Source: Prorocentrum cordatum (Eukaryota > Sar > Dinophyceae > Prorocentrales > Prorocentraceae). Taken from it: a DNA stretch of 64,000 nt. This document shows positions 19,385 to 31,518 of the stretch, piece by piece; within the stretch, counting starts at the first letter, position 1; each line of letters opens with the position of its first letter. The stretch is from positions 1,385,112 through 1,449,111 of the forward strand of contig CAUYUJ010018726.1 of assembly GCA_963575745.1 (NCBI GenBank), in the 5' to 3' direction. The notes beneath the pieces were generated by a model that did no database searches, was not told where the DNA came from, and saw nothing but the letters and a program-made list of their open reading frames with translations. The position numbers and the translations under genes are program-made.

Positions 19385-19500
19385 TGACGTTGACAGAACG
19401 ACTCGGAGGTCCGCGCGGATGTCTTGGATCCGCGCTGGACCCCCCTCCCTGGCGCGCGGAGCGCGCCGGGGGCGGCGCCGGAGGCGCCGCCAGGGGGGTC
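19385..19500 (+). repeat. Dispersed GGATCCGCGCTGG repeat, copy 2
   Basis: CGCGCGGATGTCTTGGATCC then GCGCTGGACC, a C run and GGCGCGCGGAGCGCGCC; compare 11140-11230. Confidence 0.65.
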
Positions 19501-20057
19501 GATGCAAGCGGGGGTCAGGCAGAGCGCCGGATCTGGCAGGGTCCTGCAGAGCCAGGGCTGCACTGACCGGGGCTCGGGTGCAGGATCCAGCAGGAGCCTG
19601 CAGGATCTTGCAGGATCCTGCAAGGCCTGGTTGATCTGGGTCTGGAGTAGCCCGGGTCAGATCCCCGACCCGCTCCGACTCGTGCCCACTCCCAGCCTGG
19701 AGCACGTCCCTATCCTTGCGATCGGCATCACTCGATCTCGAGAAGTACCGATCTTGAGGATTCCATCAGTTTCCGAGGGCGCATCCCCAAGATTGTCATC
19801 GCATGTGGGCTTGGCAATCTTCGGGATTAGGATCAGACCGCGGTGGCAGCTTAGGGGCGCCTCTTCGGGGCAACGTTCCCACAAGCCTCGATCCCCCCCC
19901 CCCCACGTGTACCGGGTCGGACGGGAGGGTGGAAACGGAAGGAGGGGGGCACGCAAAAACATGTTCCCTGCAGCTTGTGGCTGGTGTCGGCCCCGCCGCC
20001 CGGCGTTGGCAGGCGCTGGGAAGGCTGGCTACTCGACACAGCACAAGACGTCACAAA
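19501..20057. other. Intergenic, nothing recognised beyond GCAGGATC words
   Basis: CCTGCAGGATCTTGCAGGAT and related words at 19575-19625 form a small repeat. A C run lies at 19893-19902. Confidence 0.5.
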
Positions 20058-20190
20058 CAGAACCTTTCGTAGCGGAGCGCGCCCGGGGTGGCGGCAGGGA
20101 TGGCGCCAGGGGCGCCGCCAGGGGGGCGCAGCGCCGATCCAAGACATCGGGCCGGAGCGCGGAAAGATGTTTTTTTTTGTTCGGCGGCGA
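20058..20190 (-). repeat. Dispersed GGATCCGCGCTGG repeat, inverted copy 3
   Basis: On the minus strand it reads CATCTTTCCGCGCTCCGGCC, GATGTCTTGGATCGGCGCTG, then GCGCC-rich sequence and GGGCGCGCTCCGC. Confidence 0.6.
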
Positions 20191-20635
20191 AAAATCGAAC
20201 CTTTCCCTCGCCGTTGAACGATTCAGGCAGCACGATGGGCGGCGGGAGCAGGCGTCGGAATTCGTCGGACGTGGCGAAGTCAGACCCCTACACCCGCCTC
20301 CCATCGATTCAGGAGAATCCAGGGTTCGGATGTCGGAAAGAGCGCGTTCTGTCATCGCTTGGAGGGGGGGGGGTTGAAACCGGACCCCCTCCCCGGAGGG
20401 GGGGCGGGGTTCAAACCCCCTCCCCCCCCCACACCGTGAGGGGGGGGTTCGAACCCCCCACCCCCCCCTTTCCCCTCCCATTGCCCCCCCCCCCCTCCCC
20501 CTCCCATTGCTTCCCCTCTCCTCGGGCCGGCGCTTGCGTCGGCGGCGGCTGGTGACGGCGGCGGGGACGATGATTTCTATTTCTGGGCCGGCGCCGGCGC
20601 CTGCGGCGGCGGGCGGCGGTGGTGAGGAGCGTCGA
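20191..20635. other. Intergenic with C/G-tract hairpins
   Basis: 20360-20500 alternates long G and C runs around TTGAAAC, TTCAAA and TTCGAAC centres. CGCCTCCCATCGATTCAG (20295-20312) recurs with one change at 31529-31546. Confidence 0.65.
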
Positions 20636-21492
20636 CGAGGACGGTGGTGGTGGTGGTGGTTGGTTGTGGTGGTGGTGTTGGCGGTGGTGGTGGTGGTTAT
20701 GGTGGTGGTGTGGTGGTTTGTTGTGGTGGTGGTGGTGGTTGGTGGTTGTGGCGGTGGGTGGTGGTGGTGGTGGTGGTTTGGTGGTGGTTGTGGTGGTGGA
20801 AGTGGTGGTGGTGGGTTGTAGTGGTGGTGGTGGTGGTGGTTTGGTGGTGGTGTGGTGGTGGTTGTGGTGGTGGTGGTTTGTGGTCGTGGCGGTGGTCTGT
20901 GGAGGTGGTGCTGGTGGTGGTGGTGGTGTGGTGGTTTGTGGTGGTGGTGGTGGTGGTGGGGGTGGTGCTACTGGTAGTTGTGGTGGTTGTGGGGGTGGTG
21001 GTGGTGTTGTGGTAGATTGTGGTAGTGGTGGTTGTGCTGGGTGGTTTTTGTTGTTGTGGTGGTGGTGATGGTGAGTTGTGGTGGTAGTGGTTGTGGAGGT
21101 GTCGTGGTGGTGTGGTGGTGGTTTGTTGTGGTGGTGGTGGGTTGTGGTGGTGGCGGTGGTTTGTGGACGTTTGGTGTGGTGATGATGGTGGCGGTGGTGG
21201 TGCTAGTGTGGTAATTTGTGGTGGTGGTGGGTTGTGCTGCTGCTGGTGGTGGTGATTTTTGTGGCTGTGGTGGTGGTAGTGCGGTAGATTGTGGTGGTGG
21301 TGGTAGTTGTGGTGGGTTTATTTGGTGGTGGTGGTGATGGTGAATTGTGGTGGTGGTTGTGGTGGTGGTGGTGGTGGTGGTGGCTGTGGTGGTGGTGGTG
21401 GTGGTGCTTGTGTGGTGCTGTTGTTGGTGTTCGTGGTGGTGGGTTGAGGCGGTGGTGGTGGTGGTAGTGGTGGTGGTGGTGGTAGTGGTGGT
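20636..21492 (+). repeat. GGT trinucleotide array, about 860 bp
   Basis: GGTGGTGGT with TTT and TGT interruptions. The open frames (Gly/Val/Trp plus, His/Thr/Pro minus) are repeat readings. Confidence 0.95.
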
Positions 21493-22325
21493 AAGCGTCG
21501 CTGCGTCCCCGCCGTCGCCGACGCCAGCGCCGGCGCTGCTGGCCGCCGCCAGCGCTGGCGCCGGCGCGAGGGGGGGGGGTTGAACCCCCCCCCCGGGGCT
21601 GCCTGTGGTCATCGTCTCTGCGTCCCCGCCGTGGGCGCTGCTGGCGGCCGCCAGCGCCGGCGCCGACGCCGAGGGGGGGCGGGAGAGGGGGTTTCAAACC
21701 CCCCCTCCCCTTGGGAGGGTGGGGGGGTTCGGGAGGGGTTGGGGGAGAGGGGAGTCCCCGTGGTTTTGATCGACCGCGCCGAGTGTTGGGTGGGAGTCCC
21801 CCCCCGGTTCGAAACGCGCCGCCGAATGTTCCCCAGGCAAGCGCCCGTGAAACGCGTTCTCTCGGATGTCGCCACATGTGTCTGCAGTGTTTGGTTTCTC
21901 GAGAACCACCTCTGCTGCCCTCAATGAACGGCTGGAGGCTTTTGGAGCACAGGTGGCCCCTCGGGAGCCAGCCAATGCCGAGAGTCGCATCTGGAAAGGT
22001 GCTTGAACGTTTTGATCCAAGGGCTGCTAGCTCTTGGTTCGTGAATGGTCTGCCCTTGTGCCCCACTAGCAAAACACAAGCTCGCCTTGTTGCGTGATAC
22101 CCGACACTGGACCAACATTCTGAGTCGGTTTGGGAGGTCGCCGTGGCGATCGCAGCGGCTACAAATCGGGGTAAGGTTTTGTCAAGGCGGAGCATTCCCC
22201 TTCCAGTTCCCCCCCTGCCCTACTATGTAGACGTCGGTCACTCGGTCACACGTGACCCTATCCAGCGACAGAGTGTCGTTAGTCTATGACCAGCATGGTC
22301 CATCGTGTTCGCCGTTCCCGTTTTA
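21493..22325. other. Intergenic, G/C-tract hairpins then unassigned sequence
   Basis: Hairpins centred on TTGAAC (about 21582) and TTTCAAA (about 21695). GCCGCCAGCGC(T/C)GGCGCCG is duplicated at 21543 and 21648. No gene in 21745-22325. Confidence 0.55.
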
Positions 22326-22505
22326 GCACAACCCTCTCACGCTTCGTGGCCCCATAGGGAACTCCACCGAAGGCCCCAGAGGCACCGTCCACATGTTGGC
22401 GTCACGATCGTTTCGGCACACCCCTCACACGTTTCGTGGCCCCACATGGAGCTCCACCGAAGACGCCGAAGACGCTATTCACAACCGCGGCATTTACAAC
22501 TGCAG
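22326..22505 (+). repeat. 90-bp tandem duplication
   Basis: GCACAACCCTCTCACGCTTC at 22326 and its diverged copy at 22416; both continue TTCGTGGCCCCA and CTCCACCGAAG. Confidence 0.75.
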
Positions 22506-22519
22506 GATAATGTTGGGAG

Positions 22520-23010
22520 TTTTGGTCAGGGGTCGACGATCTCTCAACCACCACCTCGACCACCACCCCTTCGTCCGACCCGAGTTTGCTGCCCCCCCCC
22601 CCTTTCGGCCGAGCGCCCCGCCCCCGAGGATGTCCAACGAAGGGCCCAGAGTGGGTGCATCTTGGACGCCGCAGTCCTCGTGCTGGCCCCCCCCTCTATC
22701 CCACCTGCCTCGCGATACGTACAGTCGAGCCGCATGGTAAGGATTTGCAACCTTCCCAAGGGTACTTTCGCATTCTTGCCTCCTCGGCCCATCCTTGGCC
22801 ATTTTCGTTGGCCGCGTTCCGTGTGCGTCCAAGGCCCTTCCATTCTTATCGCGCATCCTGATACGGGCCGACGTTACTCGCAGCTGCACGTGGTTGTGTG
22901 ATTTGTGGGCAGGGATCGATCCTCTCGCGACCACTACCCGCTCCTTCCGACCCGAGCTTCTTGCCTTTCCCCCCAGTAGCCGCCCGGGCCGAGCGTCCCG
23001 CCCCCCGTTC
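22520..23010 (+). repeat. Diverged ~380-bp tandem duplication including the 10.1-kb dispersed repeat
   Basis: AGGGGTCGACGATCTCTC (22526) and AGGGATCGATCCTCTCGC (22912) each lead into CCACC/CCACT, CCGACCCGAG and GGCCGAGCG. The segment 22736-22885 matches 10131-10285. Confidence 0.6.
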
Positions 23011-23089
23011 TGCATCGCTCGGGCGTGTGCGTGCTCCCTCGGCGAGGACCCTCGAGGAGCATGTGGGGCCCTTTTGCGAAAAGGACGCC

Positions 23090-23240
23090 CGAAGTCGACC
23101 ACTGAGCGACGCAAAACAAAAAACACACAGGGCCGTTTGCGCCGGCATTGGGGCGTGAGCTGCCCGCGCAGGCTCGCGCGTAGGCGCCCTCGTCTCCAAT
23201 GCAGCGTGCCGCGCCGGCGGCCCGCGCAAGCCGCCGCGTG
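23090..23240 (+). repeat. Dispersed repeat, partner at 58000-58115
   Basis: CTCCAATGCAGCGTGCCGCG, GGCGGCCCGCGCAAGCC then GCCGCGTGAGG, versus TTCCAATGTGGAGTGCCTCG, GGCGGCCCGCGTAAGCC and ACCGCGTAAG. Confidence 0.65.
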
Positions 23241-24134
23241 AGGTGGCCAGGTCTTTCGCGCAAGACCCGTTCGTGATCGTCGCTCCACTGCACGGGACAT
23301 GGGCGCCCGAGCGACGGCGCGCCCCGAGGAGCGTGGCGCCCTCGGCGCTGGCTCCCGCCGCGGCGCCGCGCGCCCCCGCGGCCGCGGGAGGACGCGCGCT
23401 GCGCGTGGCCTCCAGACGACGACGCTGCCGCTGCCGCCGCCCGTCCGCACCGCTGCCCCGGGGGCCGCAGCGAGGCCTTGTCTCTCTCGCCCGGGGGGGG
23501 CCGCCGCCGGCGCCGCGGGGCCCTCGTCGCCAGACCTCCCGCGTGCGGAGCAAGATCTGCAGTGGCCGGAGGAGGGAAAGGTACCTATATCGCTACCCTT
23601 CTTCCGTTTTCCCCTTCTTGGGTCTCCTGGGCCCCCTGGGCTGCCCTCGTCGCCACCGCAGGATTCCCCTCGAAACTCTGGTCAGAACGCACCCCAGGAG
23701 AGGTCTGGGGAGTAGCGGTATCGGTACTTTTTGGTTTCCCAAAGTAGGGACTAATTAGTAGGTTGATCTTGCCAAAGCAAGGGTGCCCTTGCGTCCTGCG
23801 TCTCGCAACCCGTGCCTCCTGCATTTCTACGGCAATGGAGCCCTCGAAAGGGTCATGTGCCCTTCCTGTGTGTCCTGTCCAATCAAATCCGACTGTGGGC
23901 CTCGCAGACGGGGTCTGGTGCTTCGGGACAGACGAGGGTTTTTGAAGAGGCAACGTAACGCTGGGGGGGTCTTCGAGGGGGCCGCCTTCGAAGCGAGGGG
24001 GGTGTTTTCCAGGTGCTCTCCAAAGCCTCCAGGGTCAACCTGCAGCAGCGAGGCCTTGTCCTGCACTGCGGGCGCCCCCCCGTCCCCCTCCCCCACTCCG
24101 CGGGGGGCCTCGCCCCAGGCCGCCCACGTCGGGG
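23241..24134. other. GC-rich intergenic, no supported gene
   Basis: GCAGCGAGGCCTTGTC occurs at 23468 and 24043, and GGGGCC-Y-TCGTCG-Y-CAGACCTC at 23517 and about 24335, so part of this is duplicated. No gene. Confidence 0.5.
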
Positions 24135-24284
24135 TCGGAGCGGATGGGGATGGAGGGCTGCGCCGCATCGCCGATGCATCGGGAATGCAACTCGGTGTGG
24201 AGCACGGGTTTCTCCACGCCGGCGTCGCCAATGCATCGCCGTTGCGTCGCGATGCGGCGCGATCCCCGATCCCATCTACTCGGA
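24135..24284. mobile_element. 150-bp inverted-repeat element (MITE-like), copy 2
   Basis: Left end TCGGAGCGGATGGGGAT, right end (other strand) TCCGAGTAGATGGGATC, enclosing GCATCGCCGATGCATCGG and GCGTCGCGATGC words as in 6371-6519. Confidence 0.65.
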
Positions 24285-24959
24285 CCTCATTTGGAAGGCC
24301 TCTACTCCTGCGGGCTCGGCCTGCCGCCGCCGCGGGGCCTTCGTCGTCAGACCTCCAGCGTGTTAGCAACAGCTCGAGGCGGAGGTGTGCCGCTGTGTCC
24401 CTCGCCGGGCCCCGAGGCTATGAAGCAAAGAAAAGCTCAGCATGGAAGTCGGCCTTGGGGACAGGGTCGGGGCTTCCGGGGGCAGCGTCTCGGAAGCATC
24501 AAGGCATCGGATGTGCGGTTCGTCGGGAGGTGGTGGTTGCGAGCGGAGCCTAGGAGCCTGGAGGTGGAGGTCGGATAACGAGGAGTAGGAGGAGGAGGAG
24601 GAGAACAGGAGGAGGAAGAGGAGGAGGAAGTGGGGGCTTGGGGGGGAAGGACTACAGGGAGGAGGAGGAGGAGGAGGAGGAGGAGGAGGAGGAGGAGGAA
24701 ACGGATCATGCGTCTCCCCCGAGGCCGTCCAGCTAGCTGAGAGGCTATGCTGACAGGGCGCATGCGTATACCCGCTGCCGAGCCGTGTCGGTCCGTAGCT
24801 ATTCCGGCGTCCGCAGAGGGCACCTGGCATATACGTTGCCACCATGTTTGCCCGGGTTCATCCTGTTCCTCTAGACCCTCTTGGCCTCGTTCAGGCGCGC
24901 CTAATAAGGGTAGACGATGAGCAGGTACCCCCCCAGTGACCGCCTTCCTATTGAGTAGA
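24285..24959. other. Intergenic with a GGA tract
   Basis: 24575-24702 is a GGA/GAG microsatellite. The flanks hold no supported gene. Confidence 0.65.
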
Positions 24960-25262
24960 ATCGGAGGTGAGGGGGTGAGATCGAAGTGGAACGGAGAGAC
25001 CCCCTACCAGGAAATCGGTTTCGGTTTCGTGTTCGTGCGTGCCGTGCGTGCGGGCGAGGCGAAGCTGCGTGGGCGGGCGAGAAGAAAGTCTCCTCCAGCT
25101 GAGGCGCGGCCAGATTAAATGATTCCTTTCTGGGGGCCGGTGGCCCGCGGTGTCCCGCCGGTGTCCCGCCTTCGGCTGAGGCGCGGCCGGACTAAATGAT
25201 TCCTTTCCGGGGGCCGGTGGCCCGCGGTGTCCCGCCGGTGCCCGCCGGTGTCCCGTCGGTGT
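24960..25262 (+). repeat. Dispersed element ending in GTGTCCC repeats, copy 1
   Basis: TCGGAGGTGAGGGGGTGAGA, then GAAATCGGTTTCGGTTTCGT, GCGGGCGAGGCGAAGCTGCG and a tail of CCGGTGTCCCG units leading into the ATG array. Copies at 33640-34010 and 35028-35395. A SINE-like retroposon with simple-repeat tails is one reading. Confidence 0.6.
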
Positions 25263-25265
25263 CCC

Positions 25266-26589
<1,324 letters not shown>

Positions 26590-26590
<1 letters not shown>

Positions 26591-26765
26591 TAGTGAGATC
26601 GATAGTGAGATCGATTGCGAGATCGATACTCATATCGATTGTGAGATCGATCGAATAAAATAGATCGAGTGAGATCGATTGTGAGATCGATCGAGTGAGA
26701 TCGATCGACCGAGACCAGTAGTGAGATCGATAGTGAGATCGATAGTGAGACCGGTCGAGTGAGAC
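26590..26765 (+). repeat. GAGATCGAT minisatellite
   Basis: GAGATCGATAGT/GAGATCGATCGAGT units of 12-16 bp, dense in GATC and ATCGAT. Confidence 0.85.
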
Positions 26766-27234
26766 GTTGGTTCCTCGCCCCCCCGAACCTCCTTATCACC
26801 CGAAGGATGGTCGTATAAGTAAGCGAGTAAATCCAAGGGGCATAACTGTAACACTTCTGTTGAATCGTTTGTTGGGCGTCGCGTTGAAACTGATGTCGTA
26901 TTGATTTCCCACCTAGGTCCCCCCCCGCGTGCAGCAGTTGCGAGGATTCCATCGGGTCCCTTTGGATTCTTTTGTAGGGGTAGTGGGAAGAGGAGGAGCG
27001 GGAGGACGAGACGGAAGAAGGGGAGGTGGAGGAGGATGAGGAGGAGGAGGGGGGGATGAGGAAGGTGTAGGAGGAAAGGGGGAGGGAAGAAGGATAATGA
27101 GGAAGAGGCCGAGGAGGAGGAGGCGCAGGAGGAGGTGGGGGAGGGAGGAGGGGGATCGAGCGAGTGCAGTGGCACCGCCTGGGCGAAGAAGGCAGCCATT
27201 GATCTGAGCCAACATAGTGGCAAACGAGATGCAT
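26766..27234. other. Intergenic; GGA tract; short dispersed word shared with 36.2 kb
   Basis: CCTCCTTATCACCCGAAGGA then TGGTCGTATA (26789-26818) resembles CTTCCTTATCGCCCGCACGG then CGGTCATATA (36227-36256). A GGA/GAG tract occupies 26985-27155. Confidence 0.5.
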
Positions 27235-27256
27235 CTTGAGCCACAATGCGTACGCG
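27235..27256 (-). other. Candidate relict dinoflagellate spliced-leader (DinoSL) site
   Basis: The minus strand ends TTGTGGCTCAAG and matches the published DinoSL at 17 of its 21 fixed positions without a gap. A truncated second match, ATGTTGGCTCAG, follows 3' on the same strand (27204-27215). ATG comes directly after the AAG end, then a short coding-like run (MAAFFAQAVPLHS) that enters CCT simple sequence. Such sites are expected where trans-spliced mRNA was reverse transcribed back into the genome. Confidence 0.5.
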
Positions 27257-27975
27257 CCCTCATCGTACCAACTCCGTGACATTCGCATCATGCGCTTTGC
27301 TGCCACAGCGGTACGCAACTGTTCAGAACTATTACAAGGCGTTCGCGTCCAGGTTAGGGCGGAAGGCGGTCCGGACGAACAGTTGGAAGTCCAGAAGTAC
27401 CAAGCGGCGACGCAGTGCTGTGGAGGCCCCCACAAGGGGCCGCATTTTGTTGTGGTCAGCTTCGGTTTCAATAGTGTTTTTTACTCCTGGCACCGTCCAG
27501 TGTCTCAGTGGTGCACGCTATCTAGAAATGCCATCGTCCAGGCCGTTATGCGTTGAGCAGTCTCGATTACGCGTGTCCTGTGGCATTGTGTTCACATGAG
27601 CCGCGTCCTGACAGGAATCGGGGGCCAGCGCGGGAACCGCGCCTCGCCGTCGTGCTTTTTTTTCTCGCCGACTCCTGGCAGGAGTGGGTCCGCATTTCAA
27701 GGCAGCGCGCCCTCTCTCCCCTGTGTCCCGCCGCGCCCAAGCAGGAGTATAGGGCCCGCATTGCGGGGGGCGCGCTGCCCCCTTCCCCCCCTCCCGCCTG
27801 CTTCGCCGTGCCATACCAGGCATTTGCCCGCATAGCAAGGGGGAGCGCGCCGGGAAAAAGTCCTTCTCGGGGAAATGGGTTCGTTCTCCGGGAAGTGGGT
27901 CCGTTCTCCGGGTGAAATGAGGCAAATGCCGGGTCGGTTAGTTCTCCGGGTGGGACCCTTGCAGGTTTTCCAGCC
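27257..27975. other. Intergenic; GTTCTCCGGG words
   Basis: GTTCTCCGGG recurs at 27882, 27902 and about 27941. No supported gene. Confidence 0.5.
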
Positions 27976-28085
27976 TTCCCCAAAAACCACACACCAAACA
28001 CCAACCCCAAATACCAAACCCCAAAGTCACACACCAAGCACCAAACGCCAAACACCAAACACCAATCACCAAACACCACAACACT
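27976..28085 (+). repeat. Degenerate ACCAAAC heptamer array
   Basis: ACCAAACACCAACCCCAAAT and similar, mostly 7-bp period. Confidence 0.8.
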
Positions 28086-28098
28086 ACTAAACTAGCTA

Positions 28099-28143
28099 CG
28101 CTACTACTACTACTACTACTACTACGTACTACTACGACTACGA

Positions 28144-28208
<65 letters not shown>

Positions 28209-28209
28209 G

Positions 28210-28241
<32 letters not shown>

Positions 28242-28330
28242 CACTACTACACGACTACTCCTATTATTATTACTACTTTTACGACTACTACTACTACTAC
28301 TACTACGACTACTACTACGACTACACCTAT

Positions 28331-28401
<71 letters not shown>

Positions 28402-28626
28402 TCACTACTACTTCTACGACGGCTACATCTACGACGGCTGCAACTACAACTACAATTGCTACTACTGCTGCTAGTAGTACTAATACCACTACTACTAATA
28501 TTATTACTACTATTGCTGCTACCACTACTTTTACTACTACGACTACCGCTACCACTACCACTACCATTACCAATATTATTATCACTGCTACTACGACTTG
28601 TACTACTACTACTAGTACTACTACTT

Positions 28627-28661
<35 letters not shown>

Positions 28662-28758
28662 GCTGCTACTACTACTACTACTACTATCACTACCACTGCG
28701 ACTTCTACTAATATTGCTACCGCTACAGCTACTGCCTACCACTCATGTTTCTAGCACG

Positions 28759-28811
<53 letters not shown>

Positions 28812-28899
28812 GACTACTACTACTAGTACTACTACATCTACTACGACTACTACCATTACTACTACTACTACTACTACTTCTACTACTACGACTACAACA

Positions 28900-28933
<34 letters not shown>

Positions 28934-29220
28934 TCACTACTATCACTACTACTGCTAGGACTACTACTTTTAGTATGAATGGTCTAATGACTTCTACTCG
29001 TACTACCACGAGTATCGCTGCTATTACTACTACTATTACTATTACCACCAACTGCGACGCACCAGCTACTAACTGCGATAAGCTACGGCTAACAACAAGC
29101 GGCCAACTATTCGTCACGAAGTACGAAACACTAGCTATCAGCCAGTAGCTACTAACTAGTCATTGACATTACTACGACTACCGCTAATGTTACGACTGCT
29201 ACTACTACTACTGCTACTAT

Positions 29221-29262
<42 letters not shown>

Positions 29263-29410
29263 CACTACCCCAAATGCTGGTACTACTGCTACTACGACTA
29301 CTTTTACCACTGCTACGACTGTGACTATTACTGCTACGATTATTGCTACTACTAGTACTATTACTAGTCCCTGCTACTATTATTACTACCTACTACTACT
29401 ACTACTACTC

Positions 29411-29443
<33 letters not shown>

Positions 29444-29899
29444 CTACTGCTACTACTACTACTACTACCACCATAACTACTAGTACTACGAATCGCACTC
29501 CTCCTACTATTGCCACTGCTATATATCAATACTTTTGCTACTACTTTTAGCACTGCTACTATTATTAATTTTACTACTACTACGGCTTCTTCACCTAGTA
29601 TTGCTACTACTACTACTCTACCTCCAGTACTATACGATTACTACTCCTACTACTACCACTACCAAGACCACGACTACTACCGCTACTACTATTATTACTA
29701 CTACTACGTTACTACGACCACTACTACTACCATAATATCCACTACCTACGACTAGTACTATAACTACTATTATTACTACTACTACTACGACGACGACGAC
29801 GATTACTACTACTGCTACCACCGCGAGTATTATTTCTATTGCGACTATTGCTACTACTACTCGTGCTGCTACTACTAGTACTACTAGTACTACTACTAG

Positions 29900-29942
<43 letters not shown>

Positions 29943-30049
29943 GCCACTACTACGACTACTATCACGACCACTACTACTAGTATTATTACTACTACGACTA
30001 GTATTCCTACTACTATTGGTACTCCTATACTAATAAGTACTCAGTACCA

Positions 30050-30124
<75 letters not shown>

Positions 30125-30235
30125 GCTACTACTACTACTTCTACTACTACTACTGCTACTACTATTAGTACTAGTAGTCCTACTACCACTACTAAGTACT
30201 GGCTACAGAACACTAGCTACGAACTGCTACCTACA
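28099..30235 (+). repeat. ACT/TAC trinucleotide array, about 2.1 kb
   Basis: Long perfect TAC runs (28144-28210, 28325-28400, 28755-28810, 29218-29263) among degenerate stretches. A short non-repeat island at 29048-29175 has AACTGCGACGCACCAGC-type sequence. Confidence 0.95.
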
Positions 30236-30358
30236 ACCTACTAGCTCCGAACTAGCTACAACTTACTACAGACGACTAGCTACTAACAGCAGACTGTGAA
30301 TTACGTTCGGACCATTATTCAATTACGCAACCGAAGAACCCCACATACTTATTTTATG

Positions 30359-30795
30359 TCACGTGTTTTCACAAGGTGACCGCGACCGACCGGGGCGCAC
30401 ACGCAGGTCACCGCGACCGACTGTCGCAGGCTCCGTGACCAAGGTCCTTGGCCGAACCTTCGCCGGCGGGCCGCCGCCGTCGTCTAAATGAGCCTCCTGG
30501 GGGAACCCGCCCGACGTAGGGTCCATCAGGAACGCCACCAGGCACTGCCTTCTGCCATCGTCGTTCGTTCCTGGATCCGACAAGTCACTATACCTCTTGC
30601 GAAGCGTGTCCGGCCACCAATTTCGAAGCTGGCGGCCGTAAGCTTAAACGCGGATTTGATGAACCTGTCCATGCCATGCTTTTCGATGTACTCTTGTAGT
30701 CCTGCCAGACTAATGTCGACGCTCATCTCGACCATCCGGTTCAAGAGAATGGTGCGCGGAGGTGGCAATTCGGCCACTGCACAGTTTGGGGGCAT
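30359..30795 (-). pseudogene. Candidate retrocopied gene remnant, unidentified, frame-broken
   Basis: From ATG at 30795 the frame reads VEMSVDISLAGLQEYIEKHG and FIKSAFKL, plausible globular sequence. At about 30600-30645 coding character moves to another frame, open 30643-30359, with GRQLRNWWPDTLRKRYSDL and CLVAFLMDPTSGG. The two frames overlap, so one indel probably breaks a single ORF, although an intron is possible. A DinoSL-like site lies 30 nt upstream (30826-30847), a normal 5'-UTR length. I do not recognise the family and assign no function. Confidence 0.4.
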
Positions 30796-30825
30796 GCCTG
30801 TGGGCGCCTGCTGTCTTTGAGCCTG

Positions 30826-30847
30826 CTTGAGCCGAGGTGTCTACAAT
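30826..30847 (-). other. Second candidate relict DinoSL site
   Basis: The minus strand ends TCGGCTCAAG, matching 15 of 21 fixed DinoSL positions without gaps, including the last eight. A further GGCTCAAAG follows 2 nt downstream, as expected for nested relicts from repeated retroposition. Weak on its own; its position before a coding-like ORF is what makes it notable. Confidence 0.4.
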
Positions 30848-31518
30848 TAACCTTGCTGAGAATACTTCAGCCGCATACACGCCTGAGGCACCGCTGCATA
30901 TTGCCTAAGATATAGACTCCAGAAAATGTCAAGGCTGCTACGCTACCTACGTACCCTCTCTGCTGTCAAGGCCCCTGTGGCGTCGAGGAAATGCCGCGCC
31001 TGCCACGCCCAGGGAGCCTGCAGCGCACAGGGCCCCCACCCCCAGCGCACCCCCTGTGGCGTCGAGGAAATGCCACGCCTGCCACGCCGTGGGAGCTTAA
31101 CGGGTGCTTTTTGGAAAATTGCCGAAAGTTGTTTTTTCGAGGGCCTCTTTCTGGCACTGCAGCGTTGCCCACATTGGAGAGGATTGGGTTCGCCGGGTCA
31201 CTGGTTAAAGTGCCCGTCAGTGGAGTCCCCGCCAGAGTGGCGCAGTGTTAAGTCGGGCATGTCCCTCCACAGGGAGGAAATTCAAGAATAGTGACAAACA
31301 AAGTCGGGGAAGATGTTTCGATTACTTTTTGATGTTTTCCCATATTGTTTGATGATTTTCGTTTTTCATCCAAGATCCGCCTGTAGGAGGATATGCCCGA
31401 CCTAACCCAAATGCCCGGTTAGCGGCGAAGTCCGTACCCGACAGGTGCCGATCCGACTCCAGCAGCTCGACGGTTGGGGCGGGGGAGGGATGCGGAATCC
31501 GCCAAACGCGCGGCGGAA
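30848..31518. other. Intergenic with a 79-bp duplication
   Basis: CCCCTGTGGCGTCGAGGAAA at 30972 and 31051, each followed by TGCC-R-CGCCTGCCACGCC. The rest is unassigned. Confidence 0.6.

Noticed and set aside
18424-19566. 380-codon plus frame
   Set aside because: Includes the GAGAA microsatellite and GC-rich shadow sequence; no motif, and competing frames are equally open.
31220-31312. tRNA-like segment with AGTGGCGCAGT A-box word and TCCCCG/CGGGGA ends
   Set aside because: No T-arm with GGTTCRANNCC and no consistent anticodon stem; at best a worn tRNA-related repeat.
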